DNA of 64,000 nucleotides from contig CANNGH010000004.1 in assembly GCA_947504115.1 (NCBI GenBank), positions 1 to 64,000 on the forward strand. Direction: 5' to 3'. Below, piece by piece: positions 18,815 to 28,148 of this stretch. The position numbers and the translations under genes are program-made. Origin of the DNA: an uncultured Sedimentitalea sp. GTDB lineage: Bacteria; Pseudomonadota; Alphaproteobacteria; Rhodobacterales; Rhodobacteraceae. How positions within the stretch are numbered: the stretch's first letter is position 1; each line of letters starts with the position of its first letter. The notes under the pieces were generated by a model that saw only the letters and a list, made by a program, of their open reading frames with translations, made no database searches and was not told where the DNA came from.

Positions 18815-20380
18815 TCAGGCCATCCACCAGCGTTCGATGAAACGCTGGCTGTCGAGATCCCACATCTCGGAAATATGCTCGGGCATGGCGATGGACGTGG
18901 ACATCGCCGAGACATATTGCCCGAAGGCCGGGATCAGCGCGCCGCCATCCTCCTTCACGATCTTCTGCATCTCGCCATACATCTCGGCGCGGCGCGGCTG
19001 GTCGAGTTCGGCGCGCGCCTGCAACAGCAGATCGTTGAACCGCTCGTTGTGCCAGTTGGTCTCGTTCCAGTCCGCGCCCTCGGCATAGGCGGCCGAGAAC
19101 ATCAGGTCCGGTGTCGGACGCCCGCCCCAATAGGAGCAGCAGAACGGCTTTTTCAGCCAGACATTCGAGAAATAGCCGTCATCGGGCTCGCGATCGACCG
19201 TGATGTTGATATTCGCCGTCTTGGCGGATTCCGAATACAGCACCGAGGCATCCACGGCGCCGTTGAATGCTGCGTCGGCGGTCGCCAGCGTCACGTCCAG
19301 CGACGAGAGGCCGGCCTTGTCCAGATGGAACTTCGCGCGCTCGGGATCATAGGCGATCTGTTCGAGGTTGCCGTTGTAATAGGGCATCGAGCGGGCGATG
19401 GGCTGATCGTTGCCGACGGTGCCATAACCGCGCAGGACGGTTTCGATCATCTGCTCGCGGTCGATGCCGTATTTCAGCGCCATCCGCACGTTCACATCGT
19501 CGAACGGTGCGGTATCGGTATGCATCGGCATGACGTAATGCAGCGTGCCGTCCTGGGTGTGGACCTTGACGTTCGGGTTGCGGCCCAGCAGGTCGATGGT
19601 CTTGAGGTCGGGGCGGTCGATCAGATCGACCTCGCCGGTCATCAGCGCGTTCATGCGCGCCGCCGCGTCGCCGACCTTGAGGATCACGACCTTGTCGAAA
19701 TGGGCATGGCCCTTTTTCCAGTAATCGTCGCGGCGCAGCAACTCGATACGCACGCCGGGTTCGAACGCCTCGATGACATAACCGCCGGTGCCGATGCGGC
19801 TTTGCGGATCGATGCCGTCGCCGGTCGATTGCCGTATGCCCAGATGGTAATCGTTGAAGATGAAGGGAAAATCGGCATTGCCCGCCGCCAGTTCGAAAAT
19901 CACCACCTTGTCGCCATCGGCGCGGATATCGGTGATCTGTTCCAGCAGCGGCTTGATGCCGGATTTCGATTTGTCGCCCATGTGATGGCGCACCGAGTCG
20001 ATCACGTCCTGCGCCGTCACCGTCTTGCCGTCCGAGAAATCCGCGTCGTCGCGCAGGCGGAAGGTCCACACGGCAGCATCGTCGCTGGCTTCATAGCTTT
20101 CGGCGAGGTCGGGCTTGGCCGTGCCGTCCGGGGCGATTTCGGTCAGCGTGTTGAACACGGCGTAACCGCTCGCGAACATGAAGTCGTTGTTATAGGTCGC
20201 GGGATCCAGATTGTCCGATGTCGAGCCCTGCGTGAACCCGACCCGCAGCGTGCCGCCCTTTTTCGGCTCCGACTGGGCCCGCGCGCCCATGGGCAGCAGC
20301 AGACCGGCGCCGACAGCGGCCGAACCGGCGATGAATCCGCGGCGGCTGGGACCGGTCCGGAACGTGCGAAAATTGGTCAT
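18815..20380 (-). CDS. extracellular solute-binding protein family 5, Tat-exported
   Basis: This 521-residue SBP_5 protein starts at ATG 20380 with MTNFRTFRTGPSRRGFIAGS, a twin-arginine (SRRGFI) signal followed by a hydrophobic stretch and an ARAQSE cleavage region. The family core is visible (GGTLRVG at the mature N-terminus, later LAESYEASDDAAVWTFRLR). An upstream in-frame extension to 20500 is rejected because it lacks similarity and would bury the signal. It captures the substrate in the periplasm for the permeases at 16952-18730. The ligand is unknown. Confidence 0.93.
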   Translation of the reverse strand: MTNFRTFRTGPSRRGFIAGSAAVGAGLLLPMGARAQSEPKKGGTLRVGFTQGSTSDNLDPATYNNDFMFASGYAVFNTLTEIAPDGTAKPDLAESYEASDDAAVWTFRLRDDADFSDGKTVTAQDVIDSVRHHMGDKSKSGIKPLLEQITDIRADGDKVVIFELAAGNADFPFIFNDYHLGIRQSTGDGIDPQSRIGTGGYVIEAFEPGVRIELLRRDDYWKKGHAHFDKVVILKVGDAAARMNALMTGEVDLIDRPDLKTIDLLGRNPNVKVHTQDGTLHYVMPMHTDTAPFDDVNVRMALKYGIDREQMIETVLRGYGTVGNDQPIARSMPYYNGNLEQIAYDPERAKFHLDKAGLSSLDVTLATADAAFNGAVDASVLYSESAKTANINITVDREPDDGYFSNVWLKKPFCCSYWGGRPTPDLMFSAAYAEGADWNETNWHNERFNDLLLQARAELDQPRRAEMYGEMQKIVKEDGGALIPAFGQYVSAMSTSIAMPEHISEMWDLDSQRFIERWWMA

Positions 20381-20621
20381 ATGAAACTCCGTGTTTGTTG
20401 CGGTCAAGCGACGTGTTGACGTGTGTGAACGCACCCCGCCCGGCCAGGCAGCCCCCAAGCCACGATTTCCGATCGCATCCGCGTGTGCCGGTGCGGCCAA
20501 AAGTGCCTTTCAGGCATCCACACGCGCCTTGTCGCCGTCATGGATGCGGGTATTCAACGCGAATTCAACGGCAATGACCAGCCTTGTCGAGTCCCAACCG
20601 AGGGGCCCGCCATCCGGTTCC

Positions 20622-21740
20622 TTAGGGGCCTTCACTGACCTGATAGGTCGATTTCGCCAGCCATTCCGGCGCGATCTCGACGCCCCAGCCCGGACGATCC
20701 GTCACGGTTGCCTCACCGTTTTCGATTCCATACGGGTTTTCGACGAACAGATCCTGCTGCCATGGATAATAGTCCGGCCCCTCGATCGAGAATTCCAGAT
20801 ACTTGCCCGCATTGGGAATCGCGCGCAGCAGATGCATGGTGAACAGCGTCACCATCGACAGATTGGCGCAATGGGGCGTGCAGGGCAGGCCGGCCTCCGC
20901 TCCCATCCGGGCCACCTGCATCGTGCGGTGCATCCCGCCCAGATAAAGAACGTCGGGCTGGATGATGTCCATGGCGCGCATGTCGATCATCCGCCGCCAC
21001 TGGCTGAGGTCGCAATCCTGCTCGCCGCCCGCGACATCCAGCGACAGGGCGCGCGACACCTCGGCGGATTGTTCGTAATCCCAATAGGGGCAGGGCTCCT
21101 CGAAATGCTCGACGCCGTGACTTTCCAGCATATGCCCCACCTTGATGGCGCGGGCGGGGGAGAAGCCGGAATTGGCATCGACCAGAAGCGCGATACCGTC
21201 GCCCAGGGTGCGGCGGATTTCCGGCACGATGGCCTCGGTCCGGCCCGGCCATTCGTCCACGTCATGCCCGCATTCCGCACCGACCCGGAACTTGACCGCG
21301 TCGAACCCGTCGCGTTCGATCAGGTCGGCCAGTCGCCGGGCCTCGTCCTCGGGGGTGATGTCGCGCCGCATCGAGGAGGCATAGGCGCGCAGCTTTCCCG
21401 CCGATCCGCCCAGCAATGCCGTCACCGGTTGCCCGGCGGCCTTGCCGCGCCAGTCCCAGATGGCGGTGTCCAGCCCGGCCAGCGCGCGGCGCAGATACGA
21501 GCCGGGGAATTTGTGCTCGCGCTCCGGAATTTCGACCATCAGCGCCTCGAGCGCATCGGTGCCGCGCCCCAGCGCCCAGGGCGCGATCTGGCGGTGAAAC
21601 ACCTGCGCGGTGAGGTCGGAATGATAGGTCGAAAGCTGCCCCCAGCCGGTCCGCCCGTCACGCGTGGTGACGCGCACGAAAGCGACGAATTCGTCGGCGA
21701 AGGTTTCCAGACGGGTTATCAGGGATGGCTCGTCGCTCAT
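20622..21740 (-). CDS. mandelate racemase/muconate lactonizing family enzyme
   Basis: This is an intact 372-residue enolase-superfamily enzyme. The Lys motif is AVKFRVG (near residue 150), metal ligands appear as VDANSGF, FEEPCPYWD and AGGEQD, and the His-Asp pair as DIIQPD and CTPHCANLS. Such enzymes abstract the alpha proton of a carboxylate, usually dehydrating or epimerising acid sugars. The ATG at 21740 overlaps the stop of the GMC gene by four bases. About 240 bases without a gene separate it from the binding-protein gene. The exact substrate cannot be assigned. Confidence 0.88.
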   Translation of the reverse strand: MSDEPSLITRLETFADEFVAFVRVTTRDGRTGWGQLSTYHSDLTAQVFHRQIAPWALGRGTDALEALMVEIPEREHKFPGSYLRRALAGLDTAIWDWRGKAAGQPVTALLGGSAGKLRAYASSMRRDITPEDEARRLADLIERDGFDAVKFRVGAECGHDVDEWPGRTEAIVPEIRRTLGDGIALLVDANSGFSPARAIKVGHMLESHGVEHFEEPCPYWDYEQSAEVSRALSLDVAGGEQDCDLSQWRRMIDMRAMDIIQPDVLYLGGMHRTMQVARMGAEAGLPCTPHCANLSMVTLFTMHLLRAIPNAGKYLEFSIEGPDYYPWQQDLFVENPYGIENGEATVTDRPGWGVEIAPEWLAKSTYQVSEGP

Positions 21741-23341
21741 GCGTCCTCCAGGATCATGGCGGCCGCGCGGCGCGCGACCATCATCGTGGGTGCATTGGTG
21801 TTGCCCGACGTGATCGACGGAAAGACCGACGCATCGACCACCCGCAACCCGCCGAAGCCATGCGCCCGGCAGCGCGGATCGACGACCGCATGTTCCGCGT
21901 CCGCCCCCATGCGGCAGGTGCCGACGGGGTGGAACACGGTGCCGCAGCGGGCGCGGAAATCGTCGAGAATCGCCTGATCGTCTTCCATGGCCAGCAGGTC
22001 GGGCGCGATCGGGTTTTCGATCAGGCCGCCGATGGCGCGCGTGCGGGCCAGCCGCTGACAGAACCGGGCGCCGGAAATCGCGGCGGCGCGGTCCTGTTCG
22101 GTGGCCAGCGAATTGGGCCGGATGCGGGGCCGATCGGCGGCGCCAGGTCCGGTGATGTCGATCCGCCCGCGGCTGGTCGGGCGCGCGGGCTGGAATCCGA
22201 TGATGAAGCCCGGATAGGGGTCGGGCATCACAACGTTCCGCGTGCCCTCAGGCGTGGTCATGTAGCTGACCGGGTTGAAATAAAGCTGCTGGTCGGGCCG
22301 GTCCAGCCCGTCATGCGAGCGGAAGAAACCGCCGCACTGGTTGACGCTCAGCGCCAGTGGGCCGCGCCGGGTCAGGGCATAACGGATCGCCGCCCGCGCG
22401 CGCCCGCGCAACGGGCGCAATGCCTGGTTCAGCGTCGGTTCGGTCGCGCGGAAGAAATAGTTTATGCCCAGATGGTCCTGCAACTGACCGCCCACATGCT
22501 CCGAATCACGCCGCACTTCGATCCCGTTCGCCTTCAATGTCCCCGCGGGGCCGATGCCCGAGCGTTGCAGCAAAAGCGGCGAGGCGACAGCGCCAGCAGC
22601 CACGATCACTTCCCGCCGCGCCTGCAGGATCTGCCGGCCCTCGGGCAGGATCACCTCGACCCCAATCGCCTGCCGGCCGTCAAAGATCAGCCGTTCGGCG
22701 ATGGCGTGGGTGCGCACGGCGACGTTGGGCCGCTTCATCGCCGTCTTCAGAAAGGCCCGCGCAGCCGACCAGCGCCAGCCCTTCCGCGTGGTGATGAGGT
22801 AGGTTGCGGCCCCTTCGGAATCTGTCGAATCGACGCAAGGCAGGCCCAGTTCCGTTGCCGCGGCAAAGAAATGACGGGTCGCCGGATGGATCTGGTCGCT
22901 CACATCCTGCACATGCATCGGGCCGGTGCCCTCGCACGTGCCGTCGGGGGCGATGCGCGTTTCCATCTCGTCATAGACCGGCGCGACAGCGGACCAGTTC
23001 CAGCCCATGGCGCCCGCCGCTTCCCAATCGTCGAAATCGCCGGGCAGACCATGCACATAGACCAGCGCGTTGATCGAACTGGAACCGCCCAGCACCTTGC
23101 CTCGCGGCCAGTAGCCGGCGCGCCCGCCGAGGCTCTCTTCGGTTTCGGTGACGAATTTCCAGTTGAGCTTGTCGTGAAAGAACGTCTTGCCATAACCAAG
23201 CGGCAGGGAAATCCATGGCGACCGGTCGGCGCCGCCCGCCTCGAGAACCAGCACCCGGTAGCGCCCGCTTGCGCTCAAACGCTCGGCAAGAACACATCCC
23301 GCCGATCCGGCGCCTATGATGATGTAGTCGAACGCGCTCAT
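21737..23341 (-). CDS. GMC family FAD-dependent oxidoreductase
   Basis: This 534-residue protein has the N-terminal FAD fold GAGSAGCVLAERL and the GMC signatures GKVLGGSSSINALVYVHG (near residue 80) and GAVASPLLLQRSGIG (near 255). The C-terminal catalytic His region is FHPVGTCRMG, and an Asn-containing NTNAPTMMVARRAA ends the protein. GMC enzymes oxidise alcohols such as choline, glucose or other sugars. Start ATG 23341 is chosen because the FAD motif follows at once; the frame continues to 23563 without homology. It heads the catabolic row and overlaps the next gene. Confidence 0.92.
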   Translation of the reverse strand: MSAFDYIIIGAGSAGCVLAERLSASGRYRVLVLEAGGADRSPWISLPLGYGKTFFHDKLNWKFVTETEESLGGRAGYWPRGKVLGGSSSINALVYVHGLPGDFDDWEAAGAMGWNWSAVAPVYDEMETRIAPDGTCEGTGPMHVQDVSDQIHPATRHFFAAATELGLPCVDSTDSEGAATYLITTRKGWRWSAARAFLKTAMKRPNVAVRTHAIAERLIFDGRQAIGVEVILPEGRQILQARREVIVAAGAVASPLLLQRSGIGPAGTLKANGIEVRRDSEHVGGQLQDHLGINYFFRATEPTLNQALRPLRGRARAAIRYALTRRGPLALSVNQCGGFFRSHDGLDRPDQQLYFNPVSYMTTPEGTRNVVMPDPYPGFIIGFQPARPTSRGRIDITGPGAADRPRIRPNSLATEQDRAAAISGARFCQRLARTRAIGGLIENPIAPDLLAMEDDQAILDDFRARCGTVFHPVGTCRMGADAEHAVVDPRCRAHGFGGLRVVDASVFPSITSGNTNAPTMMVARRAAAMILEDA

Positions 23342-23582
23342 GGTCTCCGCTGCTCCGATCCCGGTTTTCCGGAACGGTCTGGAACGTTTGCATGTTTCCC
23401 GGTCGGGCGATGTGTCCGGTAGGTGGACGTGCGAGATGGCGGGGTCAAGGATGGCCTGTGAAAACACCGCGCAGATGCTGCGCGGCTTGCATCGACGAAA
23501 AGCGAGAAGGGCCCGGCAAATCGGCGGAAATGAAAAAGGACCGCCGAAGCGGTCCCGTGTCATGCCGCCGAAGCGGTAATTA

Positions 23583-23657
23583 TGGAGCGGGCGATGAGAT
23601 TCGAACTCACGACCCTAACCTTGGCAAGGTTATGCTCTACCCCTGAGCTACGCCCGC
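23583..23657 (-). tRNA. tRNA-Gly (GCC)
   Basis: The minus strand folds into acceptor GCGGGCG/CGCCCGC, anticodon stem TAACC/GGTTA with loop TTGCCAA (GCC), T-arm GTGAG/CTCAT, and encoded CCA at 23583-23585. It bounds the accessory catabolic cluster on the right. Confidence 0.97.
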
Positions 23658-23749
23658 ATCCTTGGGTGAGGCGTGAGATACAAACAACTGCCGCGACCTG
23701 CAAGGGGAAAATTGCCGTATTGTCGAAACGCATATCTTCCAAAGGTAAT

Positions 23750-23771
23750 CCGGCGCGGCGGACCGCGCCGG
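23750..23771 (-). terminator. terminator hairpin after pyc
   Basis: CCGGCGCGG and CCGCGCCGG form a perfect 9-bp stem with a four-base loop, 8 bases past the pyc stop on the minus strand. Only a short T-poor tail follows (ATTACCTTT), so termination may be partial. Confidence 0.6.
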
Positions 23772-23778
23772 TGCGGTA

Positions 23779-26700
23779 TCATTCGGTCTCGAACTCGATC
23801 AGCAGATCCTTGGCGTCGATCTGGCTGCCGGGGCTGACATGGACCGTCTTGACCGTGCCGGCGCGTTCCGCGTGGATGCCGGTTTCCATCTTCATCGCCT
23901 CGATCGTCAGCAGCAACTGGCCATCGTTGACCTTTTGCCCTGCCGCCACCGCGACCGTCGCGACCGCGCCGGGCATCGGCGCGCCGACATGGGCGGAATT
24001 GTCCGGCTCGGCCTTGGGGTGGGTGGTCGCGGACGCCTTGACCAGCCGGTCGGCCACCCGGATCACGCGGGGCTGGCCGTTCAGCTCGAAAAACACCCGG
24101 ATCTCGCCGTTCTCGTCGGTTTCGCCCATGGTCTGCATGCGGATTTCGAGTGTCTTGCCGGGGTCGATCTCGGCTGAAATCTCCTCGCCCGGTTCCATGC
24201 CGTAAAAGAACGTGCGTGTCGGCAGGCTGCGCACCGGGCCGTATTGGCGGTGCAGGCCCATGTAATCGAGGAACATCTTGGGATACATCAGGTATCCGTT
24301 CAGATCCTCGTCATCGACCGTCTTGCCCTCAAGCGCGGTCACCGCTTCGGCACGCGCTTCCTCCAGATCGACCGGCGGCAGATGCTTGCCGGGGCGCTCG
24401 GTGTCGGGCTGTTCGTCCTTAAGCACCTTTTTCACGATGGCCGGGGGAAAGCCACCCGGTGGCTGGCCCAGATTGCCACGCATCATGTTGATCACCGAAT
24501 CCGGGAACGACACATCGACATCCGGATCCTCGACCTGCGCCCGCGTCAGGCCCTGACTGACCATCATCAGCGCCATGTCGCCCACCACCTTGGAACTGGG
24601 CGTGACCTTCACGATATCGCCGAACATCTTGTTCACGTCGGCATAGGTGCGCGCGATCTCGGGCCAGCGATCCTCGAGTCCGAGGCTCTGCGCCTGCGCC
24701 TTGAGATTGGTGAACTGGCCGCCCGGCATCTCGTGCAGGTAAACCTCGGAGGAGGGGGCCTGAAGCCCGGTTTCGAACGCCGTGTACTGCGCGCGCACCA
24801 TCTCCCAATAGTCGGAAATCTCGCGGATGGCGGTGATGTCCAGCCCGGTTTCGCGGTCGGTGTGGCGCAGGGCCTCGACCACCGAACCCAATGTGGGCTG
24901 GCTGGTGTTGCCCGACAGCGCATCCATCGCGCAATCGACCGCATCCACCCCGGCCTCGGAGGCGGCAAGGATGGTGGCGACGGCCACACCGGCGCTGTCA
25001 TGGGTGTGGAAATGGATCGGCAGACCGACCTCTTCCTTGAGCGCGCGGATCAGAACCCGCGCCCCGCCCGGCTTCAGCACGCCAGCCATGTCCTTGAGAC
25101 CAAGTATATGCGCGCCGGCGTCGCGCAATTGCTTGGCGGTGTCGACATAGTATTTCAGATCGTATTTCGCCCGGTCCGGATCTAGCACATCGCCGGTATA
25201 GCAGATCGACCCTTCGCAAATCTTGTTCTGCTCGAGTATCGCATCCATGGAAACGCGCATGTTCTCGACCCAGTTCAGGCTGTCGAACACCCGGAACAGA
25301 TCGACGCCACTTGTGGCGGCCTGTCGGACGAATTCCTGCACGACGTTGTCGGGATAATTGGTGTATCCCACCCCGTTACTGCCGCGCAGCAGCATCTGCG
25401 TCATCAGGTTCGGCATCGCCTCGCGCAGATCGCGCAGGCGCTGCCAGGGACATTCCTGCAGGAAGCGATAGGCGACATCGAAGGTCGCGCCGCCCCAGCA
25501 TTCGACCGAGAACAACCCCGGCAGGTTGGCGGCATAGGCGGGTGCCACGCGGATCATGTCGATGCTGCGCATCCGTGTGGCCAGCAGCGATTGATGCGCG
25601 TCGCGCATGGTGGTGTCGGTGATCAGCACCTGTCGCTGCGCCGCCATCCAGTCGGCCACGGCCTGCGGCCCCTTCTGCTCGAGCAGGTTGCGCGTGCCCA
25701 TCATCGGCTCGCCGCGAAGCGCCGGCGGGCGCGGTTCCTTGAGATCCGCCGACGGGCGCGGGCGGTTCCTGGTCTCGGGATGGCCGTTCACGGTGATGTC
25801 GGCGATATAGGTCAGAACCTTGGTGCCCCGGTCACGCCGCTTGCTGAACTGGAACAGTTCCGGCGTCTCGTCGATGAACTTGGTGGTGTATTCGTTGTTC
25901 AGGAATGTGGGGTGTTTCAGCAGGTTTTCGACAAAGGCGATGTTGGTCGAAACGCCGCGTATCCGGAACTCGCGCAGGGCCCGGTCCATCCGTGCGATCG
26001 CCATTTCCGGTGTCGGCGCGCGGGCGGTGATCTTGGTCAGAAGCGAATCGTAATACCGCGTGATCACGCCGCCGGCGTAAGCGGTGCCGCCGTCCAGACG
26101 GATGCCCATGCCGGTGGCGCTGCGATAGGCGGTGATGCGACCGTAATCGGGGATGAAGTTGTTTTGCGGGTCCTCGGTGGTGATCCGGGTCTGCAGCGCG
26201 TGGCCGTTCAGGGTGATGTCGTCCTGCGACGCCTTGCCGGTCGCCTCGGCCAGTGATTTGCCCTCGGCGATCAGGATCTGCGCGCGCACGATGTCGATGC
26301 CGGTCACTTCCTCGGTGACGGTGTGTTCGACCTGCACGCGGGGGTTCACCTCGATGAAGTGGAAGGTGTCGGTTTCCATGTCCATCAGGAACTCGACGGT
26401 GCCTGCGCATTCATAATTCACATGGGCGCAGATCTTGCGGCCCAATTCGCAGATCTCGGCGCGCTGATCTTCGGTGAGATAGGGCGCGGGCGCACGCTCC
26501 ACGACCTTCTGGTTGCGCCGCTGCACCGAACAGTCGCGCTCGAAAAGGTGATAGATGTCGCCGTGCCGGTCGCCGAGGATCTGCACCTCGACGTGGCGGG
26601 CGCGGGTGATCATCTTTTCCAGATAGCCCTCGCCATTGCCAAAGGCGGCCTCGGCCTCGCGTCGACCCTCGCGGATCTTGGTTTCCAGTTCGGCTTCGTT

Positions 26701-27225
26701 CTGGATCGGGCGCATGCCGCGCCCGCCGCCGCCCCAGGAGGCCTTGAGCATCAGCGGATAGCCGATTTCGGCCGCCTCGGCGCGGATCGCCTCCATGTCG
26801 TCGCCCAGCACTTCGGTCGCGGGAATGACCGGCACGCCCGCCTCGATCGCCACGCGCCGGGCGCTGGCCTTGTCGCCAAGCGCGCGCATGGTGTCGGCCT
26901 TGGGGCCGATGAAGGTGATGCCGTTCTGCGCGCAGGCATCGACGAAATCCGGGTTCTCGGACAAGAGGCCATAGCCGGGATGGATCGCATCGGCGCCGCT
27001 GGCCTTGGCCACGCGGATGATCTCGTCGATCGAGAGATAGGCCGCGACCGGCCCCATCCCCTCGCCGATGCGATAAGCCTCGTCCGCCTTGAAGCGGTGC
27101 AGGCCCAGCTTGTCCTCTTCGGCATAGATGGCGACGGTGCGTTTGCCCATCTCGTTGGCGGCGCGCATCACCCGAATGGCGATCTCGCCGCGGTTGGCGA
27201 TCAGGATCTTCTTGAAATCGGGCAT
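23779..27225 (-). CDS. pyc: pyruvate carboxylase
   Basis: This 1,148-residue single-chain pyruvate carboxylase converts pyruvate and bicarbonate to oxaloacetate with ATP. Domain order is normal: biotin carboxylase/ATP-grasp at about 1-460 (KILIANRGEIAIRVMRAANE at the start, EVNPRVQVEHTVTEE near 295); carboxyltransferase barrel at about 540-860 (DTTMRDAHQSLLATRMR, GDVLDP); and C-terminal biotinyl domain with EAMKMETG, whose Lys near 1112 carries biotin. The ATG is at 27225. It stands alone between tRNA-Gly and the broken ZIP gene. Anaplerosis is expected when the cell grows on three-carbon or sugar substrates. Confidence 0.97.
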   Translation of the reverse strand: MPDFKKILIANRGEIAIRVMRAANEMGKRTVAIYAEEDKLGLHRFKADEAYRIGEGMGPVAAYLSIDEIIRVAKASGADAIHPGYGLLSENPDFVDACAQNGITFIGPKADTMRALGDKASARRVAIEAGVPVIPATEVLGDDMEAIRAEAAEIGYPLMLKASWGGGGRGMRPIQNEAELETKIREGRREAEAAFGNGEGYLEKMITRARHVEVQILGDRHGDIYHLFERDCSVQRRNQKVVERAPAPYLTEDQRAEICELGRKICAHVNYECAGTVEFLMDMETDTFHFIEVNPRVQVEHTVTEEVTGIDIVRAQILIAEGKSLAEATGKASQDDITLNGHALQTRITTEDPQNNFIPDYGRITAYRSATGMGIRLDGGTAYAGGVITRYYDSLLTKITARAPTPEMAIARMDRALREFRIRGVSTNIAFVENLLKHPTFLNNEYTTKFIDETPELFQFSKRRDRGTKVLTYIADITVNGHPETRNRPRPSADLKEPRPPALRGEPMMGTRNLLEQKGPQAVADWMAAQRQVLITDTTMRDAHQSLLATRMRSIDMIRVAPAYAANLPGLFSVECWGGATFDVAYRFLQECPWQRLRDLREAMPNLMTQMLLRGSNGVGYTNYPDNVVQEFVRQAATSGVDLFRVFDSLNWVENMRVSMDAILEQNKICEGSICYTGDVLDPDRAKYDLKYYVDTAKQLRDAGAHILGLKDMAGVLKPGGARVLIRALKEEVGLPIHFHTHDSAGVAVATILAASEAGVDAVDCAMDALSGNTSQPTLGSVVEALRHTDRETGLDITAIREISDYWEMVRAQYTAFETGLQAPSSEVYLHEMPGGQFTNLKAQAQSLGLEDRWPEIARTYADVNKMFGDIVKVTPSSKVVGDMALMMVSQGLTRAQVEDPDVDVSFPDSVINMMRGNLGQPPGGFPPAIVKKVLKDEQPDTERPGKHLPPVDLEEARAEAVTALEGKTVDDEDLNGYLMYPKMFLDYMGLHRQYGPVRSLPTRTFFYGMEPGEEISAEIDPGKTLEIRMQTMGETDENGEIRVFFELNGQPRVIRVADRLVKASATTHPKAEPDNSAHVGAPMPGAVATVAVAAGQKVNDGQLLLTIEAMKMETGIHAERAGTVKTVHVSPGSQIDAKDLLIEFETE

Positions 27226-27347
27226 TGGAGTCTCCCTGAGTTTGAACCGGTTCTAGGGGGTTTGCGTCGTCGGGTAAATCATCTGCCGCCAGAATAGTTC
27301 TTTTGCCTTCGGAGAGGATATTTTTCCGCAAGAAGAACGGGCGGACC

Positions 27348-28042
27348 TTATCCGATCAGAAGATGGCCGGTCAGCCCCAGAAGAAAGCCGCCGATGGCGC
27401 CCAGTGGCGGTCCAAAGCGGTTCTCCAGCGGCACCTGCGGCGCGATATCCTGAAACATCAGGTAAAGGATGCCGCCCGCGCCAAGGCACATCAGCGCACC
27501 GGTCAGGGCGGGCTGATCGTGCAGCAGGAAATATCCCAGCAGCGCGGCCGCCGGACCCATCAGTGCCAGCGCGCCGAACTGGCGCAATCGCGGAGTGCCG
27601 CCGTTGTCGGCCATCTCGCGCCATGCGTTGAAGCCTTCGGGCAGGTTCTGAAGCGCGATCAACAGCGCCAGAAGCGGCGCGGTGGCCGGATCGGCCACCA
27701 GCATCGCGCCAAGGGCGACGGCCTCGGGAATGAAGTCGGACAGCATCGCCGCCATTTGCGCGCGGGGGAGCCGCGTCTGGCCAGTATCATGTCCAGCCCT
27801 GTCATCAGCACGGCGCCGAGGCCCACCGTCAGCAGGGTCGCGGCGGCGGGCAGGCGCTCGCTGCCTTCGGGGATCAGCACCAGCGCGACGGCGCTGAGCA
27901 GCGCGCCGCCGCCAAAGGCGATCACGCCATGGCGGAATTCGCTGCGCAGCCAGTCGCGGCGGATGTGTTCCTTGCTGGCAAGCCAACCGCTCAGGGGGAT
28001 CATCGCGCCTGCGAGGATCGAGTAGAACAGCACTTCTGTCAT
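27348..28042 (-). pseudogene. ZIP family metal transporter with one frameshift
   Basis: Two frames together give about 231 residues of a ZIP-type metal permease with multiple hydrophobic helices. The first frame runs from ATG 28042 (MTEVLFYSILAGAMIPLSGW), and after about residue 90 homology continues in the second frame with SDFIPEAVALGAM, LLALLIALQNLPEGFNAW and the C-terminal GFLLGLTGHLLIG to TAA at 27348. The Leu-Pro-Glu-Gly motif and the preceding helix are typical ZIP metal-binding helices. The switch is at a run of five C on the coding strand (27764-27768), consistent with one lost base. It may be real decay or a sequencing error. Metals such as zinc are likely. Confidence 0.8.
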
Positions 28043-28148
28043 GCGGCTGACTTAGCGCAGTCCGGGCCGGACGAAAAGTGCCGCAAGGCGCGGAACATAG
28101 GCTGAACATATCTTTAACTTCACACCTCGGCGCGTTAGATTGGGCCGC

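Noticed and set aside
16067-20419. 1,450-residue open frame on the plus strand opposite the ABC transporter genes
   Set aside because: It is the antisense shadow of clearly identified genes; high GC leaves long open frames on the opposite strand. The translation is His/Arg/Gln-rich and lacks domains.
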